Shown here: piece by piece, positions 33,383 to 41,291 of the stretch
Layout: the number at the start of each line of letters is the position of its first letter
How positions within the stretch are numbered: position 1 is the first letter of the stretch
DNA from: Streptomyces pseudovenezuelae
GTDB taxonomy: Bacteria > Actinomycetota > Actinomycetes > Streptomycetales > Streptomycetaceae
Length of the DNA: 64,000 nucleotides
NCBI RefSeq assembly: GCF_029892565.1
Contig: NZ_JARXVH010000020.1
Span: 62,001-126,000 of the forward strand
Direction of reading: 5' to 3'
Program-made: the position numbers and the translations under genes
Notes under the pieces: generated by a model
What the model was told of the DNA's origin: nothing
What the model saw: only the letters and a program-made list of their open reading frames with translations
The model's database searches: none

Positions 33383-33414
33383 GCGCGGGTCACGGCGTGT
33401 GCCGTGACCCGCGC
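33383..33414. terminator. Strong hairpin, probable bidirectional terminator
   Basis: Arms GCGCGGGTCACGGC (33383-33396) and GCCGTGACCCGCGC (33401-33414) pair perfectly around GTGT. It lies after the TniQ-like relic and 80 nt beyond the leftward end of the MMPL gene. Confidence 0.75.
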
Positions 33415-33494
33415 CCATGCCATCTCGCCGACACCGCCACGCGCTGCGGAGGTGACGCGGGTTGGTGGTGATCCGAGCTGCGTCGGGCCGCTGG

Positions 33495-35678
33495 TCAGCT
33501 GTGCTCAGGGCGTTCGATGGACACCATGGGCAGTTTCCGGGCCAGCGGTGCGGGCAGCCACCAGGCCCATGTGCCGAGCATCTGCATGACGGCGGGGACG
33601 ATGAGGCATCGGATGACCACGGCGTCGAGAAGGATGGCGACGGCCAGTCCGAGCCCGAACTGCTGGAGCATGCGGTCGGAGCTGAGGACGAACGCCCCGA
33701 AGACGAACGTCATGATGGCCGCGGCGGCGGTGATGACCTTGCCGGTGGAAGCAAGCCCTTCGCGCACGGATTGCGAATGGTCTTTGGTTCGGGTCCATTC
33801 TTCGTGGATACGGGAGATGAGGAAGACCTCGTAGTCCATGGACAGCCCGAAGACGATCGCGAAGATCAGCGCTGGGATGAAGGCTTCGATGGGGCCCGGT
33901 TGTGCTCCGAACCAGCCGTGCTGGAACACCATGGTGATCACGCCGAGCGCGGCGGAGATGGACAGCAGGTTCAGGATGGCGGCCTTGACGGGGATCCAGA
34001 TGGACCGGAAGACCAGCAGCAGCAGGAGTGAGGAGACGCCGACGACGACGGCGACGAACAGAGGCAGCCGGTCGGCGAGTGTCTCGGAGACGTCCTGGGA
34101 GGCGGCCGTGGCGCCGCCGACCAATACCTCGGCGCCGGTGGTGTGTTCCAGGGGCGGGGCCACGTCGTCACGCAGGTGGTGGACGAGGTCCACGGTCCCC
34201 ACGTCCTGCGGGGAGGTCGTCGGGTAGACGAAGACGGTGGATAGGGCGCCGTCCGCAGAGGGCATCGCAGGGCTGGCCTCGGCGACGCCGTCGGTGGTGG
34301 CGAGCTGTGCCTGGACGGTCTTGCCGGCTTCTTGATCGCCCTTGACCAGGACGATGAGCGGACCGTTGAAGCCGGGGCCGAAGCCCTCGGCGAGCAGGTC
34401 GTATGCGTGCCGGGAGGTGGTCTCCTTCGGATCGTTGCCTGAGTCGGCGAAGCCCAGGCGCATGCCCAGTGCCGGTGCGGACAGGGCCAGGAGCGCGATC
34501 ACGCCGACCAGCAGGGTCGGGATCGGGCGTCGCTGCACGGCGCGTGCCATGGCGCGCCAGCGGTCGCCTTCGGTCTTGCCCTTCTTCGTGGCCTTGGCCT
34601 GCTGCTTGAGCACATGGCGCTGGATGCGCTTGGCGAACAGCGCCAGCAGCGCGGGCAGCAGCACCAGGGAGGCGGCCATGGTGATCAGGACGGTGATGGC
34701 CACCGCGAGGGCGATGCCCTGCAGCGAGCCGAGCCCGAGGGCGACCAGTCCCAGTAGGGCGACGATGACCGTGCAGCCGGCGAAGAAGACCGTGCGGCCG
34801 GCGGAGTCGAGGGCCTTGCGGCCGGCCTCCGCGGGCTGGGCAGCGGCCAGGAGTTCATGGCGGTAGCGGTAGAAGATCAGCAGGGCGTAGTCGACGCCGA
34901 CCCCGAGGCCGACGAGCATCAAGATGGGCGGGGTGAAGTCGGCGACGGTGAAGATGTGCGAGGCCAGGGCGATCAGGCCGATGGCGCCGCCGACCGCGAA
35001 CAGTGCGGTGATCAGCGGCAGTGATGCCGCCAGCAACGAGCCGAACAGCAGCACCAGGATGACCAGGGCGGCCACGATCCCGGCGAGTTCGGCGGTCGGG
35101 CCCGCCTTGTCCTCCGCGTTGCGCGCGGCCTCGCCGCCCACCTCCACCTGGAGGTGGGCGGCGGCGATGCTCTGTGCGGTGTCGATAATTTTGGCGACGT
35201 CCTCCTTGGGGACGTCTTCCGTCTTGCCGTCCAGCGTGACAGAGGCGTAGGCGATTGTGCCGTCCTTGGACACCGCTGAGGCATCGGAGAAGGGGCTGCG
35301 CACGTCGGCGACCCCTGCCATGTGCTTCACCTTGGCCAGCATCGGTTCGATGCCGGCCCTGGCGCTCTTGATGCTGGCGGTGTCCTTGAAGACGATCTCG
35401 ACGCTGTCGCCCGCCTGATCACTGCCGTGCTTCTTGAACAGGTCGGTGGCCGCCTGGGAATCGGTGCCCGGCAGCGAGAAGTCGTTCTTGTATGCGGAGC
35501 CGGCAGCGGTGGAGCCCAGCGTGATGGCGGCCACGACAGCCACCCAGAGCACGAGGGCGGCCCAGCGATGACGATGTGCCCAGCCGGCCAGGGCGCCGAA
35601 CCGTCCGACGGGCACCGACGTGCCGCCCTGTGGCGGGGGCGGGGCGAGGGACGCGGCGGAGCCGCGGGGGGAAGACAT
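33495..35678 (-). CDS. MMPL/RND-family membrane transporter
   Basis: This 727-residue transporter has two similar halves, each with one membrane segment, a large external loop and five further segments (12 in all). Landmarks are the first helix WAALVLWVAVVAAITLGSTA (about 38), LMLVGLGVGVDYALLIFYRY (about 255) and FAIVFGLSMDYEVFLISRIH (about 600). The last two carry the GxGVDY and GLSMDYE motifs with the aspartates that take part in proton-driven export in MmpL proteins. Substrates range from lipids to drugs and cannot be told here. ATG 35678 is chosen over a far longer frame. A 71-residue membrane protein precedes it by 5 nt, and a histidine kinase/response regulator pair is divergent. Confidence 0.93.
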   Translation of the reverse strand: MSSPRGSAASLAPPPPQGGTSVPVGRFGALAGWAHRHRWAALVLWVAVVAAITLGSTAAGSAYKNDFSLPGTDSQAATDLFKKHGSDQAGDSVEIVFKDTASIKSARAGIEPMLAKVKHMAGVADVRSPFSDASAVSKDGTIAYASVTLDGKTEDVPKEDVAKIIDTAQSIAAAHLQVEVGGEAARNAEDKAGPTAELAGIVAALVILVLLFGSLLAASLPLITALFAVGGAIGLIALASHIFTVADFTPPILMLVGLGVGVDYALLIFYRYRHELLAAAQPAEAGRKALDSAGRTVFFAGCTVIVALLGLVALGLGSLQGIALAVAITVLITMAASLVLLPALLALFAKRIQRHVLKQQAKATKKGKTEGDRWRAMARAVQRRPIPTLLVGVIALLALSAPALGMRLGFADSGNDPKETTSRHAYDLLAEGFGPGFNGPLIVLVKGDQEAGKTVQAQLATTDGVAEASPAMPSADGALSTVFVYPTTSPQDVGTVDLVHHLRDDVAPPLEHTTGAEVLVGGATAASQDVSETLADRLPLFVAVVVGVSSLLLLLVFRSIWIPVKAAILNLLSISAALGVITMVFQHGWFGAQPGPIEAFIPALIFAIVFGLSMDYEVFLISRIHEEWTRTKDHSQSVREGLASTGKVITAAAAIMTFVFGAFVLSSDRMLQQFGLGLAVAILLDAVVIRCLIVPAVMQMLGTWAWWLPAPLARKLPMVSIERPEHS

Positions 35679-35683
35679 GATGC

Positions 35684-35899
35684 CTACCTCGAATTCGAGC
35701 GAGTGTTGCCTGGAGCCACCGCCACGCCCACGACCGCTCCGGCAAATGCGGGTACACCAAGCGCCAGCCCGGCGAACGCACCACTGACCGTGATCGAGAA
35801 CGCTCCGGCAGCGGTGACCAGCAGAATTCCGGCAGCGGTACCCACGAGTGCGCCGACGAAGGCCGCACTGATCCGTGGGGGAGTGAGAGACGGCGACAT
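35684..35899 (-). CDS. Small alanine/glycine-rich membrane protein
   Basis: This 71-residue protein starts MSPSLTPPRISAAF and has two hydrophobic stretches (about 12-32 and 36-60) rich in Ala, Gly and Val with no polar residue. It is thus probably a two-helix membrane protein, ending in a basic APGNTRSNSR tail. It lies 5 nt before the MMPL gene on the same strand and is probably cotranscribed as an accessory subunit or immunity-like partner. No family is recognised. A longer upstream frame exists but would cross the inverted repeat at 36001-36030. Confidence 0.6.
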   Translation of the reverse strand: MSPSLTPPRISAAFVGALVGTAAGILLVTAAGAFSITVSGAFAGLALGVPAFAGAVVGVAVAPGNTRSNSR

Positions 35900-36000
35900 G
35901 CCCTCGATCGTGCTTGCCCGACCCGGGCCTGGGCGTCGGCCCACGGCTGACACTCGGCCTGCACCAGCAGCGGGGGGCAATGGCCGCGCCGTACACCAGC

Positions 36001-36030
36001 AGATGTACGTCCCGGGCGCCACGTACATCT
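36001..36030. promoter_or_regulatory. Inverted repeat in MMPL / two-component divergent promoter
   Basis: AGATGTACGT (36001-36010) and ACGTACATCT (36021-36030) are perfect 10-bp arms with a 10-nt spacer, so their centres are two helical turns apart. They lie 73 nt before the histidine kinase and about 100 nt before the small membrane protein gene, a fit for the adjacent NarL-type regulator. Confidence 0.6.
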
Positions 36031-36102
36031 CCAGCAGGCACCCTCGACGCAAATGCGGACATACACCCTAAGGCTCAACCGCGCTGCAGGCAGAATGAAG
36101 CC

Positions 36103-37278
36103 ATGCCGCACCTCGACGTCACCCGCCTCCGCCTGCCCACGGGGCCGCGTACCGACCTGGCGCTCGCCGGGGTCGTGCTGGTGCTGGCAGGGGTGGCCGA
36201 GGGGCAGCGGCTGGGCTCCAACTGGGACGCGCCCGCATCGGTGATCGGCTCCTGGTTCCTGGCGATGGCGGTGTGTGCGGCCCTGCCGATGCGCCGCCAC
36301 TACCCGGTGGCGGTGGGCTGGTTCACGGTGGTCGGCACGGGCGTCTACCACCTGCTGAGCACGGTCGACGGTCCGCTCGTCGTGATCCCGATCGCCGCGT
36401 TGTACACGCTGGCGTCCCAGGGGCGGACCCAGGCCTCGGTCGCCATGGCCGCGGTGATGGTCATCGGGGTGGGCGCCGGGGCTCTGGCCGGCACCGGCGA
36501 TGTCAACGGCACGGCGGTGTTCATGCTGACCGGCTGGCTGGTGGCTGTGGTGGCGCTGGGCGCGATGCGTCACGGCCGGGTCGCCTACGCCGAGGAGGAG
36601 GCAAGGCTGCGCGCCACGCAGGAGCGGCTGCGCATCGCGCGCGAGCTGCACGACGTGATCGGCCACAACATGTCGATGATCCACGTGCAGGCGTCCTCCG
36701 CCCTGCACCGGCTGCAAAAGGACCCCGGCCAGGCACAGGAAGCGCTGACCGCCATCAAGCAGGGCAGCAAGGAGGGGCTGCAAGAACTGCGCGCCACCCT
36801 CGGCGTACTGCGGCAGGCCGACGAGGAAGCCCCCACCACGCCCTCACCAGGGCTGTCCAGGATCGACGAGCTGGTCTCCTCGGCCGCTCGGGCGGGCCTG
36901 GACGTACGCATCGAGCAGAGCGGAGCCCACTCACCGCTGCCGGCTGCGGTGGGCCTCGCCGCCTATCGCATCGTGCAGGAGTCGCTGACCAACGCCGTCA
37001 AGCACAGCGGCGCCCGGCACGTTGTCGTCCGGATCCACCACGGGGACCGGGAACTGACGCTCGATGTCAAGGACGACGGGCGGGGTGCGGCCCGCGCCGG
37101 TCAGGCGGACGGCAGCGGGATCGCGGGCATGACGGAACGGGCGCGCGCACTGGGCGGAACATTGAGCACCGAGCCCGGCAGTACGGGCGGGTTCGTCGTT
37201 CGGGCCCGGCTACCGTTCTCAGACCACCACGAGCCGATCGGCGGAGCAGTTGATGATCAGGATCCTGCTGGCGGATGA
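36103..37278 (+). CDS. Two-component sensor histidine kinase (NarL-partner type)
   Basis: This 391-residue kinase has an N-terminal membrane region of about five hydrophobic segments (about 22-150) with no large sensor domain. The HisKA_3 dimerisation helix follows, with the phosphorylated histidine in ARELHDVIGHNMSMIHVQAS (about residue 185). The ATPase domain has the N-box QESLTNAVKHSGA (about 292) and G-boxes DDGRGAAR and GSGIAGMTERA. Such kinases often sense membrane or envelope stress within the bilayer. Start ATG 36103; the gene overlaps the regulator by 26 nt. It is divergent from the MMPL exporter, its likely target. Confidence 0.93.
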   Translation: MPHLDVTRLRLPTGPRTDLALAGVVLVLAGVAEGQRLGSNWDAPASVIGSWFLAMAVCAALPMRRHYPVAVGWFTVVGTGVYHLLSTVDGPLVVIPIAALYTLASQGRTQASVAMAAVMVIGVGAGALAGTGDVNGTAVFMLTGWLVAVVALGAMRHGRVAYAEEEARLRATQERLRIARELHDVIGHNMSMIHVQASSALHRLQKDPGQAQEALTAIKQGSKEGLQELRATLGVLRQADEEAPTTPSPGLSRIDELVSSAARAGLDVRIEQSGAHSPLPAAVGLAAYRIVQESLTNAVKHSGARHVVVRIHHGDRELTLDVKDDGRGAARAGQADGSGIAGMTERARALGGTLSTEPGSTGGFVVRARLPFSDHHEPIGGAVDDQDPAGG

Positions 37279-37930
37279 CCAGCGCCTCGTGCGCGCGGGG
37301 ATCCGCGCCATCCTCGACGACGAGGACGACCTGCACGTGGTCGCCGAGGCAGCCGACGGACACGCCGCCCTCGCCGCCTGCCGGGAACTGCGACCCGACG
37401 TGGTGCTGATGGACATCCGCATGCCCGGCATGGACGGGCTCGAAGCCGCTCGTCGCATCGCCGGCGACGAGCAACTGTCAGCGGTGAAGGTGGTCATGCT
37501 GACGACTTTCGACCTCGACGAGTACGTGTACGGGGCCCTGCGCGCCGGCGCCACGGGCTTCCTCATCAAGGACACCGAACCAGCCGAACTCCTGCACGCG
37601 GTGCGCGTCGCCGCGCGAGGCGACGCGCTCATCAGCCCCTCCATCACCCGCCGACTCATCGCCGAGTTCGCCGACCGCCCGGACAACACCCGGGAGCCCG
37701 ACCAGCGCCTCGACGCCCTGACCAGGCGCGAACGGGAAGTCATGCAGCTGATCGCCGCCGGATGCACCAACGACGAGATCGCCACGCAATTGGTGGTCTC
37801 GCCTCTGACCGCAAAAACCCACGTCAGCCGCATCATGGCCAAACTCGGTGCCCGGGACAGGTCCCAAGTCGTGGTCATGGCCTATGAGTACCGCATGGTC
37901 AGCCCCGGTGGGCTCACGGAGCCAACTTGA
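37253..37930 (+). CDS. Response regulator, NarL/FixJ family
   Basis: This 225-residue regulator has a receiver domain (about 1-120) with the acidic pair in LLADDQ, the phosphoacceptor aspartate in VVLMDIRMPGMDG (about residue 54), TTF and the lysine in FLIKDTEP. A LuxR-type helix-turn-helix follows (about 155-215: LTRREREVMQLIAAGCTNDE, then SPLTAKTHVSRIMAKLGARD). ATG 37253 overlaps the kinase 3' end. The inverted repeat at 36001-36030 is its probable binding site. Confidence 0.94.
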   Translation: MIRILLADDQRLVRAGIRAILDDEDDLHVVAEAADGHAALAACRELRPDVVLMDIRMPGMDGLEAARRIAGDEQLSAVKVVMLTTFDLDEYVYGALRAGATGFLIKDTEPAELLHAVRVAARGDALISPSITRRLIAEFADRPDNTREPDQRLDALTRREREVMQLIAAGCTNDEIATQLVVSPLTAKTHVSRIMAKLGARDRSQVVVMAYEYRMVSPGGLTEPT

Positions 37931-38024
37931 CCCGGCCCCACAGGACCCGGTCTGGAGGTAGCGCCCACGTGGCTGCTGGGTGGGCTCCTCCGTCCAGACA
38001 CCTCTATGGGGTGACAGGGACGCG

Positions 38025-38660
38025 TTACCCACGCCCCGCAGTCCACACAGCCTCGCCCCTGCGGGCGATGTTGCGGGAAGCGTTTCGGTCCGCGTGGGCA
38101 ACGACCCCACAGTTCCGGCAGACGAAGAGGGCCCGCCGTGCCCGGTTCCTCCTGTCGATGTGGCCGCATTCAAAGCACTGCTGCAAGGTGTGGGCGGGGT
38201 CGACGAAGACCACGGGCACGCCGGCCCTGCGGGCTTTGGAGACGATGAGGTCTGCGAGCTGGGCGAAGGACCTTGGTGCCCTTCTTCTGGAGCTTGTGCC
38301 GCAGGTCGAGCTGACGCTTGCGGTGCCGGTTCAGGCCGCGCCCGGCGGCCTGGTAGCCGGTGGATGTGGTGGCGATGTTGGCGATGCCGAGATCGACGCC
38401 AATGAACTTGTCGGGCTCGTACTGCTCGGCCTCGGGCACGTCGCAGGTTGCGGCCAGGTAGAACACGCCGCCGTGTTCGATCAGATCGGATTCGCCCTTG
38501 CGGCGCTCCCGCAGCGTCTTGAGTGCATCCGGGGAGCAGGCGAAACGGACGCTTTTGATGCGTCCGGCGAGGGTCCAGACCGCAACGGTCTGCGCGTCGT
38601 AGTGCCAGCTCAAACACCGGTTGTCGTACGGCTGCGCGGCCTGGGGCCGAAAGATGCCTC
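38025..38660 (-). pseudogene. TnpB (IS605/IS200 OrfB) relic with internal deletion
   Basis: Read leftward the frame gives QPYDNRCLSWHYDAQTVAVW, GRIKSVRFACSP and the RuvC-I motif FIGVDLGIANIATTS. It then passes from LQKKGTK into a new frame that reads FAQLADLIVSKARRAGVPVV, then FVDPAHTLQQCFECGHIDRR, the zinc-ribbon cysteines (CFECGH and CRNCG) and HADRNASRNIA. About 50 residues between GTK and FAQL, including the RuvC-II glutamate region, are missing, and the N-terminal third is absent. It cannot make an active nuclease. It meets the IS5 relic head-on at its 5' end. Confidence 0.8.
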
Positions 38661-38666
38661 GGCCCG

Positions 38667-38986
38667 TTGCCCGGCACCATCACCGTGCACCTGGACGCCG
38701 ACTACGACTCGGACACCACCCGTGCTCTGCTCAGCGAGCGCGGCCTGCATGGACGCATCGCTCACAAGGGGGAGAAGGCGCCCATTCAGGCCGGTCGCGT
38801 TGGCACGTCGAACGCACTCACGCCTGGCAGAACGCCTTTCACCGTCTCACCCGGTGCTACGAGCGTCGCGTCACTGTCGTTGATGCCTTCTTCGACCTCG
38901 CCGACACGATCATTGTCGTGCGCAGCCTGATCCGGCGGTCCTGGACAACTCGGCGCTGGGACGGACGCCCGAACCGCCGGCCGTGA
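38667..38986 (+). pseudogene. IS5-type transposase C-terminal fragment, frameshifted
   Basis: One frame reads TVHLDADYDSDTTRALLSER, then GLHGRIAHKGEKAPIQ. After a 1-nt shift near 38800 the next reads RWHVERTHAWQNAFHRLTRC, then DAFFDLADTIIVVRSLIRR and ends RPNRRP. These are the last about 105 residues of a DDE transposase, with the final glutamate in HVERTHAW. The N-terminus is lost and replaced by the TnpB relic. Confidence 0.75.
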
Positions 38987-39004
38987 TCCTTCGGCCCCGC
39001 TCGT

Positions 39005-39862
39005 TCACTTTGGCAGATCGGCGGAGAGGAAGGGAGCAAGGATCGCGAACAATGCGTCGGGGCGGTCGAGGGGGATGATGTGGCCGCAGTCCTGGAGGTG
39101 GTGTCCGACCAGGTCATCGGCGATGGGACGGAGTTGGCGTTCGAGCCCGGTGCCGACGGGGTGAGAGCCGACGGCCATGGTGGGCATCGTCAGCCGAGCC
39201 GTCGCGACGGCGTCCTGTATCTGCTGCGCGCTGGTGGGCAGGGCCCGGTAATAGGAGAACGCGCAGCGCAGGGCCTCGCTCCCGGTGAACGCGTGGACGA
39301 AGGCCGCACGGATGTCGTCGGGTACTCCTCGCCCGAGCGTCCCAGAGTCGAGGAAGAAGTCGATGTACGGGGCCTCGTTGCCGGCCAGGACGGTCTCGGC
39401 GAGGCCGGGGACGGCGTGGAAGCCGAACCACCACGGGGCGCCGCCCGCGATGACGTGTTCTGCTCCGGGCAGGCGGCCGAGCAGTGCCTCCATCACGACC
39501 AGGCGCCGGACGAGGCCGGGGCGGCGCAGCGCGAGCAGGACGGCGGGGGCGGCGCCCGCGTCGATGCCCACCACTGCTGCCGAGGGCTCGCCGAGTGCGC
39601 CGAGTAGCCCTTCGGCGTCGGCGGCGAGGGTGCCTGCGTCGTACCCCTCGACGGCTCGTGTACTGGCACCGAAGCCTCGCAGGTCCGGGGCGATGACCCG
39701 GTACTGCCCGGCCAGTTGGCCCATGATGCCGCTCCAGAGTTGCCAGGTGTGCGGGAAGCCGTGCAGCAGGAGAACCGCAGGTCCGTCCCCGGCGATTGCG
39801 ACGTTGAGTTGGACGCCGTTCGTCGTGATGCGGCGGAGTTGGTGTGCGGTGGTGGCGGGCAT
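39005..39862 (-). CDS. Alpha/beta hydrolase, epoxide-hydrolase-like
   Basis: This 285-residue hydrolase has the oxyanion HGFPHTW (about 34-40), DLRGFGAS (about 60) and a nucleophile elbow VVGIDAGAA in which the usual serine is aspartate (G-I-D-A-G). That is typical for epoxide hydrolases and dehalogenases. The C-terminal histidine lies in DCGHIIPLDRP, and the cap domain includes FFLDSGTLGRGVPDD. It is divergent from an HxlR-type regulator and has a palindrome 17 nt before its start, so it is probably the regulator's target. It resembles the hydrolase at 41292-42257 in cap sequence (both have CAFSYYRAL/ASFAYYRAL). Confidence 0.88.
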   Translation of the reverse strand: MPATTAHQLRRITTNGVQLNVAIAGDGPAVLLLHGFPHTWQLWSGIMGQLAGQYRVIAPDLRGFGASTRAVEGYDAGTLAADAEGLLGALGEPSAAVVGIDAGAAPAVLLALRRPGLVRRLVVMEALLGRLPGAEHVIAGGAPWWFGFHAVPGLAETVLAGNEAPYIDFFLDSGTLGRGVPDDIRAAFVHAFTGSEALRCAFSYYRALPTSAQQIQDAVATARLTMPTMAVGSHPVGTGLERQLRPIADDLVGHHLQDCGHIIPLDRPDALFAILAPFLSADLPK

Positions 39863-39878
39863 GACGGCTCCTCCGACT

Positions 39879-39895
39879 GGTTACCATTGGTGACC
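39879..39895. promoter_or_regulatory. Near-perfect palindromic operator, likely HxlR site
   Basis: GGTTACCATTGGTGACC reads as GGTnACCAnTGGTnACC on both strands. It lies 17 nt upstream of the hydrolase start, where it would block the promoter. A further GGTGACC occurs at 39961-39967, over the HxlR start. Confidence 0.6.
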
Positions 39896-39962
39896 ACAGA
39901 ACGATAGGTAACTGTCCGACCGCTGCCTAGACGGCACTTTCAGGGAAGGTGGTGAGTCACAG

Positions 39963-40373
39963 GTGACCACCCAAGGAGCCCAGGCCGCCGGTCGCGGGGT
40001 GCGCGGCGATCTGTTCGATCCCCGGTGCCCGACGCGGCAGTTGCTGGACCGCATCGGTACGAAGTGGACGTCCATGGCCGTCAAGACGCTCGCCGATGCC
40101 GCACCGGACGAGGTGCGCTTCGCGGAGCTGAGACGCCGGATGCCCGGCGTCTCGCAGAAGATGCTGTCCGTGACGCTGCGAAACCTGACCCGCGACGGGC
40201 TGGTGTCGCGCCGGGTCGAACCGACCGTGCCGCCGCGGGTCTTCTACCGACTCACCGGACTCGGGCTGTCTCTGGAAGTCGCGCTTGCGGGGCTGCGGAC
40301 CTGGGCGGAGGAGCACATGGCCGAGATCAACCGCGCCAACGAAGCCGCCGACCAGGAGGTCGATGAGGGATAG
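39963..40373 (+). CDS. HxlR-family transcriptional regulator
   Basis: This 136-residue winged-helix protein has the HxlR layout: CPTRQLLDRIGTKWTSMAVK (about 22-41), RFAELRRRMPGVSQKMLSVT (about 53-72) with recognition helix, and LRNLTRDGLVSRRVEPTVPP with wing and VFYRLTGLG. The usual cysteine near the N-terminus (C22) is present, which in several homologues senses aldehydes or quinones. Start GTG at 39963. It is divergent from the epoxide-hydrolase-like gene and probably represses it. Confidence 0.92.
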   Translation: MTTQGAQAAGRGVRGDLFDPRCPTRQLLDRIGTKWTSMAVKTLADAAPDEVRFAELRRRMPGVSQKMLSVTLRNLTRDGLVSRRVEPTVPPRVFYRLTGLGLSLEVALAGLRTWAEEHMAEINRANEAADQEVDEG

Positions 40374-40452
40374 GCAGGCCGGTTCCGTGCTCAGCACTGG
40401 TGGCTCGGGTACTCGATGTAGCCGGCGTCGCCGCCCTGGTACCACGTAGGAG

Positions 40453-40605
40453 ATGGAGGGGATGTCGCCGGCGCAGTGGCTGGCGACGAAGGAGCTGGTG
40501 AAGGACGACGGGGAGAGGGTGTTCGAGGACGGCATCTCCCGGTTCTGCCCGAAGCACTCCAAGATCCTGAAGCCGGCCGTCGAGGGCACCTATCCGCGGT
40601 GGTTC
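40453..40605 (+). pseudogene. Remnant of a small cysteine-containing protein (unrecognised)
   Basis: About 50 residues from MEGMSPAQWLATKELVKDDG to the end show strong actinomycete codon bias and contain EDGISRFCPKHSKILKPAVE. This weakly recalls the C-terminal part of small secreted DUF732-like proteins. A stop lies just before the ATG, and the frame runs straight into the 3' end of the TetR gene with no natural end. I read it as a gene fragment; the family is not certain. Confidence 0.3.
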
Positions 40606-41234
40606 TCAACGACTTTGCCGCGGTCCTGGGTGTCCATCGCGCTACTCAAAGTAGTGGATGTGGTCTCCCGGGGGATACGGGCGGCGGCTGCGGCGACGGT
40701 TGCCAGGTCGTCGCTCGAGAAGCCGGCGCGGCTCAGCACCGCCAGGGATTTGTTCGTTGCCAGCGTGCACAACGCCAGCTCTGCCGCCTCCTGCTCACCG
40801 GCCCCCGCCGCCATCAACGCCTGCTCCAGCATCGCCCGCAAACCGTCGATCATGGCGCGGACCATCGCCTGGCCCTCCGCGTCGAGGGCCGGGAGCTGCG
40901 TTGCCGACACCGTGAGCAGGCAGCCGTCCGGGACCGTCGGGTCGGCGATGCGGTTCAGGGTGACCTGCAGGTAGGCGGCCACAACGGCGCTCGGGCTCTG
41001 GTGGGGGCCGGACAGTGCTTGGTCGTACAGCGGGTGGTAGGTCTGCGCGTACCGTTGGAGGCTTTTCCGGAAGAGGGCGCTCTTGTCGCCGAAGGTGCCA
41101 TAGAGCGAGCTCCGGCCCAGGCCCGTGCCCTCGGTCAGGCGGTCGATCGAGGCCTCCGAATAGCCCCAGCGCCAGAAGACGTGCATCGCACGTCGTAGCG
41201 CCTCGTCCACGTCGAATTGCTTGCGGCCCGCCAT
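40590..41234 (-). CDS. TetR-family regulator
   Basis: This 214-residue protein has an N-terminal helix-turn-helix (about 8-55: DEALRRAMHVFWRWGYSEAS, then GLGRSSLYGTFGDKSALFRK). A C-terminal ligand domain follows with the TetR_C-type segment LNRIADPTVPDGCLLTVSAT (about 94). Its sequence is close to the AcrR/TetR group that governs neighbouring oxidoreductases or hydrolases. It is divergent from the alpha/beta hydrolase at 41292, and two matching palindromes lie between the two starts, so autoregulation and control of the hydrolase are likely. Confidence 0.92.
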   Translation of the reverse strand: MAGRKQFDVDEALRRAMHVFWRWGYSEASIDRLTEGTGLGRSSLYGTFGDKSALFRKSLQRYAQTYHPLYDQALSGPHQSPSAVVAAYLQVTLNRIADPTVPDGCLLTVSATQLPALDAEGQAMVRAMIDGLRAMLEQALMAAGAGEQEAAELALCTLATNKSLAVLSRAGFSSDDLATVAAAAARIPRETTSTTLSSAMDTQDRGKVVENHRG

Positions 41235-41244
41235 AGTTCGTCAG

Positions 41245-41282
41245 CCTACACATCTTGCACCGATCGTTTCAAGATGTGTAGG
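41245..41282. promoter_or_regulatory. TetR operator O1 within a 13-bp inverted repeat
   Basis: Arms CCTACACATCTTG (41245-41257) and CAAGATGTGTAGG (41270-41282) are perfect inverted copies around a 12-nt core containing CGATCG (41261-41266). The centre lies 29 nt before the TetR start. The core TTGCACCGATCGTT recurs in O2. Confidence 0.65.
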
Positions 41283-41291
41283 GTCGTCGGC

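Noticed and set aside
38025..38660. Possible guide RNA (omega/reRNA) and active TnpB system
   Set aside because: TnpB lacks its N-terminus and RuvC-II region, and no conserved element end was seen; an active system is not supported.
40392..40440. Minus-strand scrap reading WYQGGDAGYIEYPSHQC then stop
   Set aside because: Codon use looks real, but 17 residues are too few to assign to any family.
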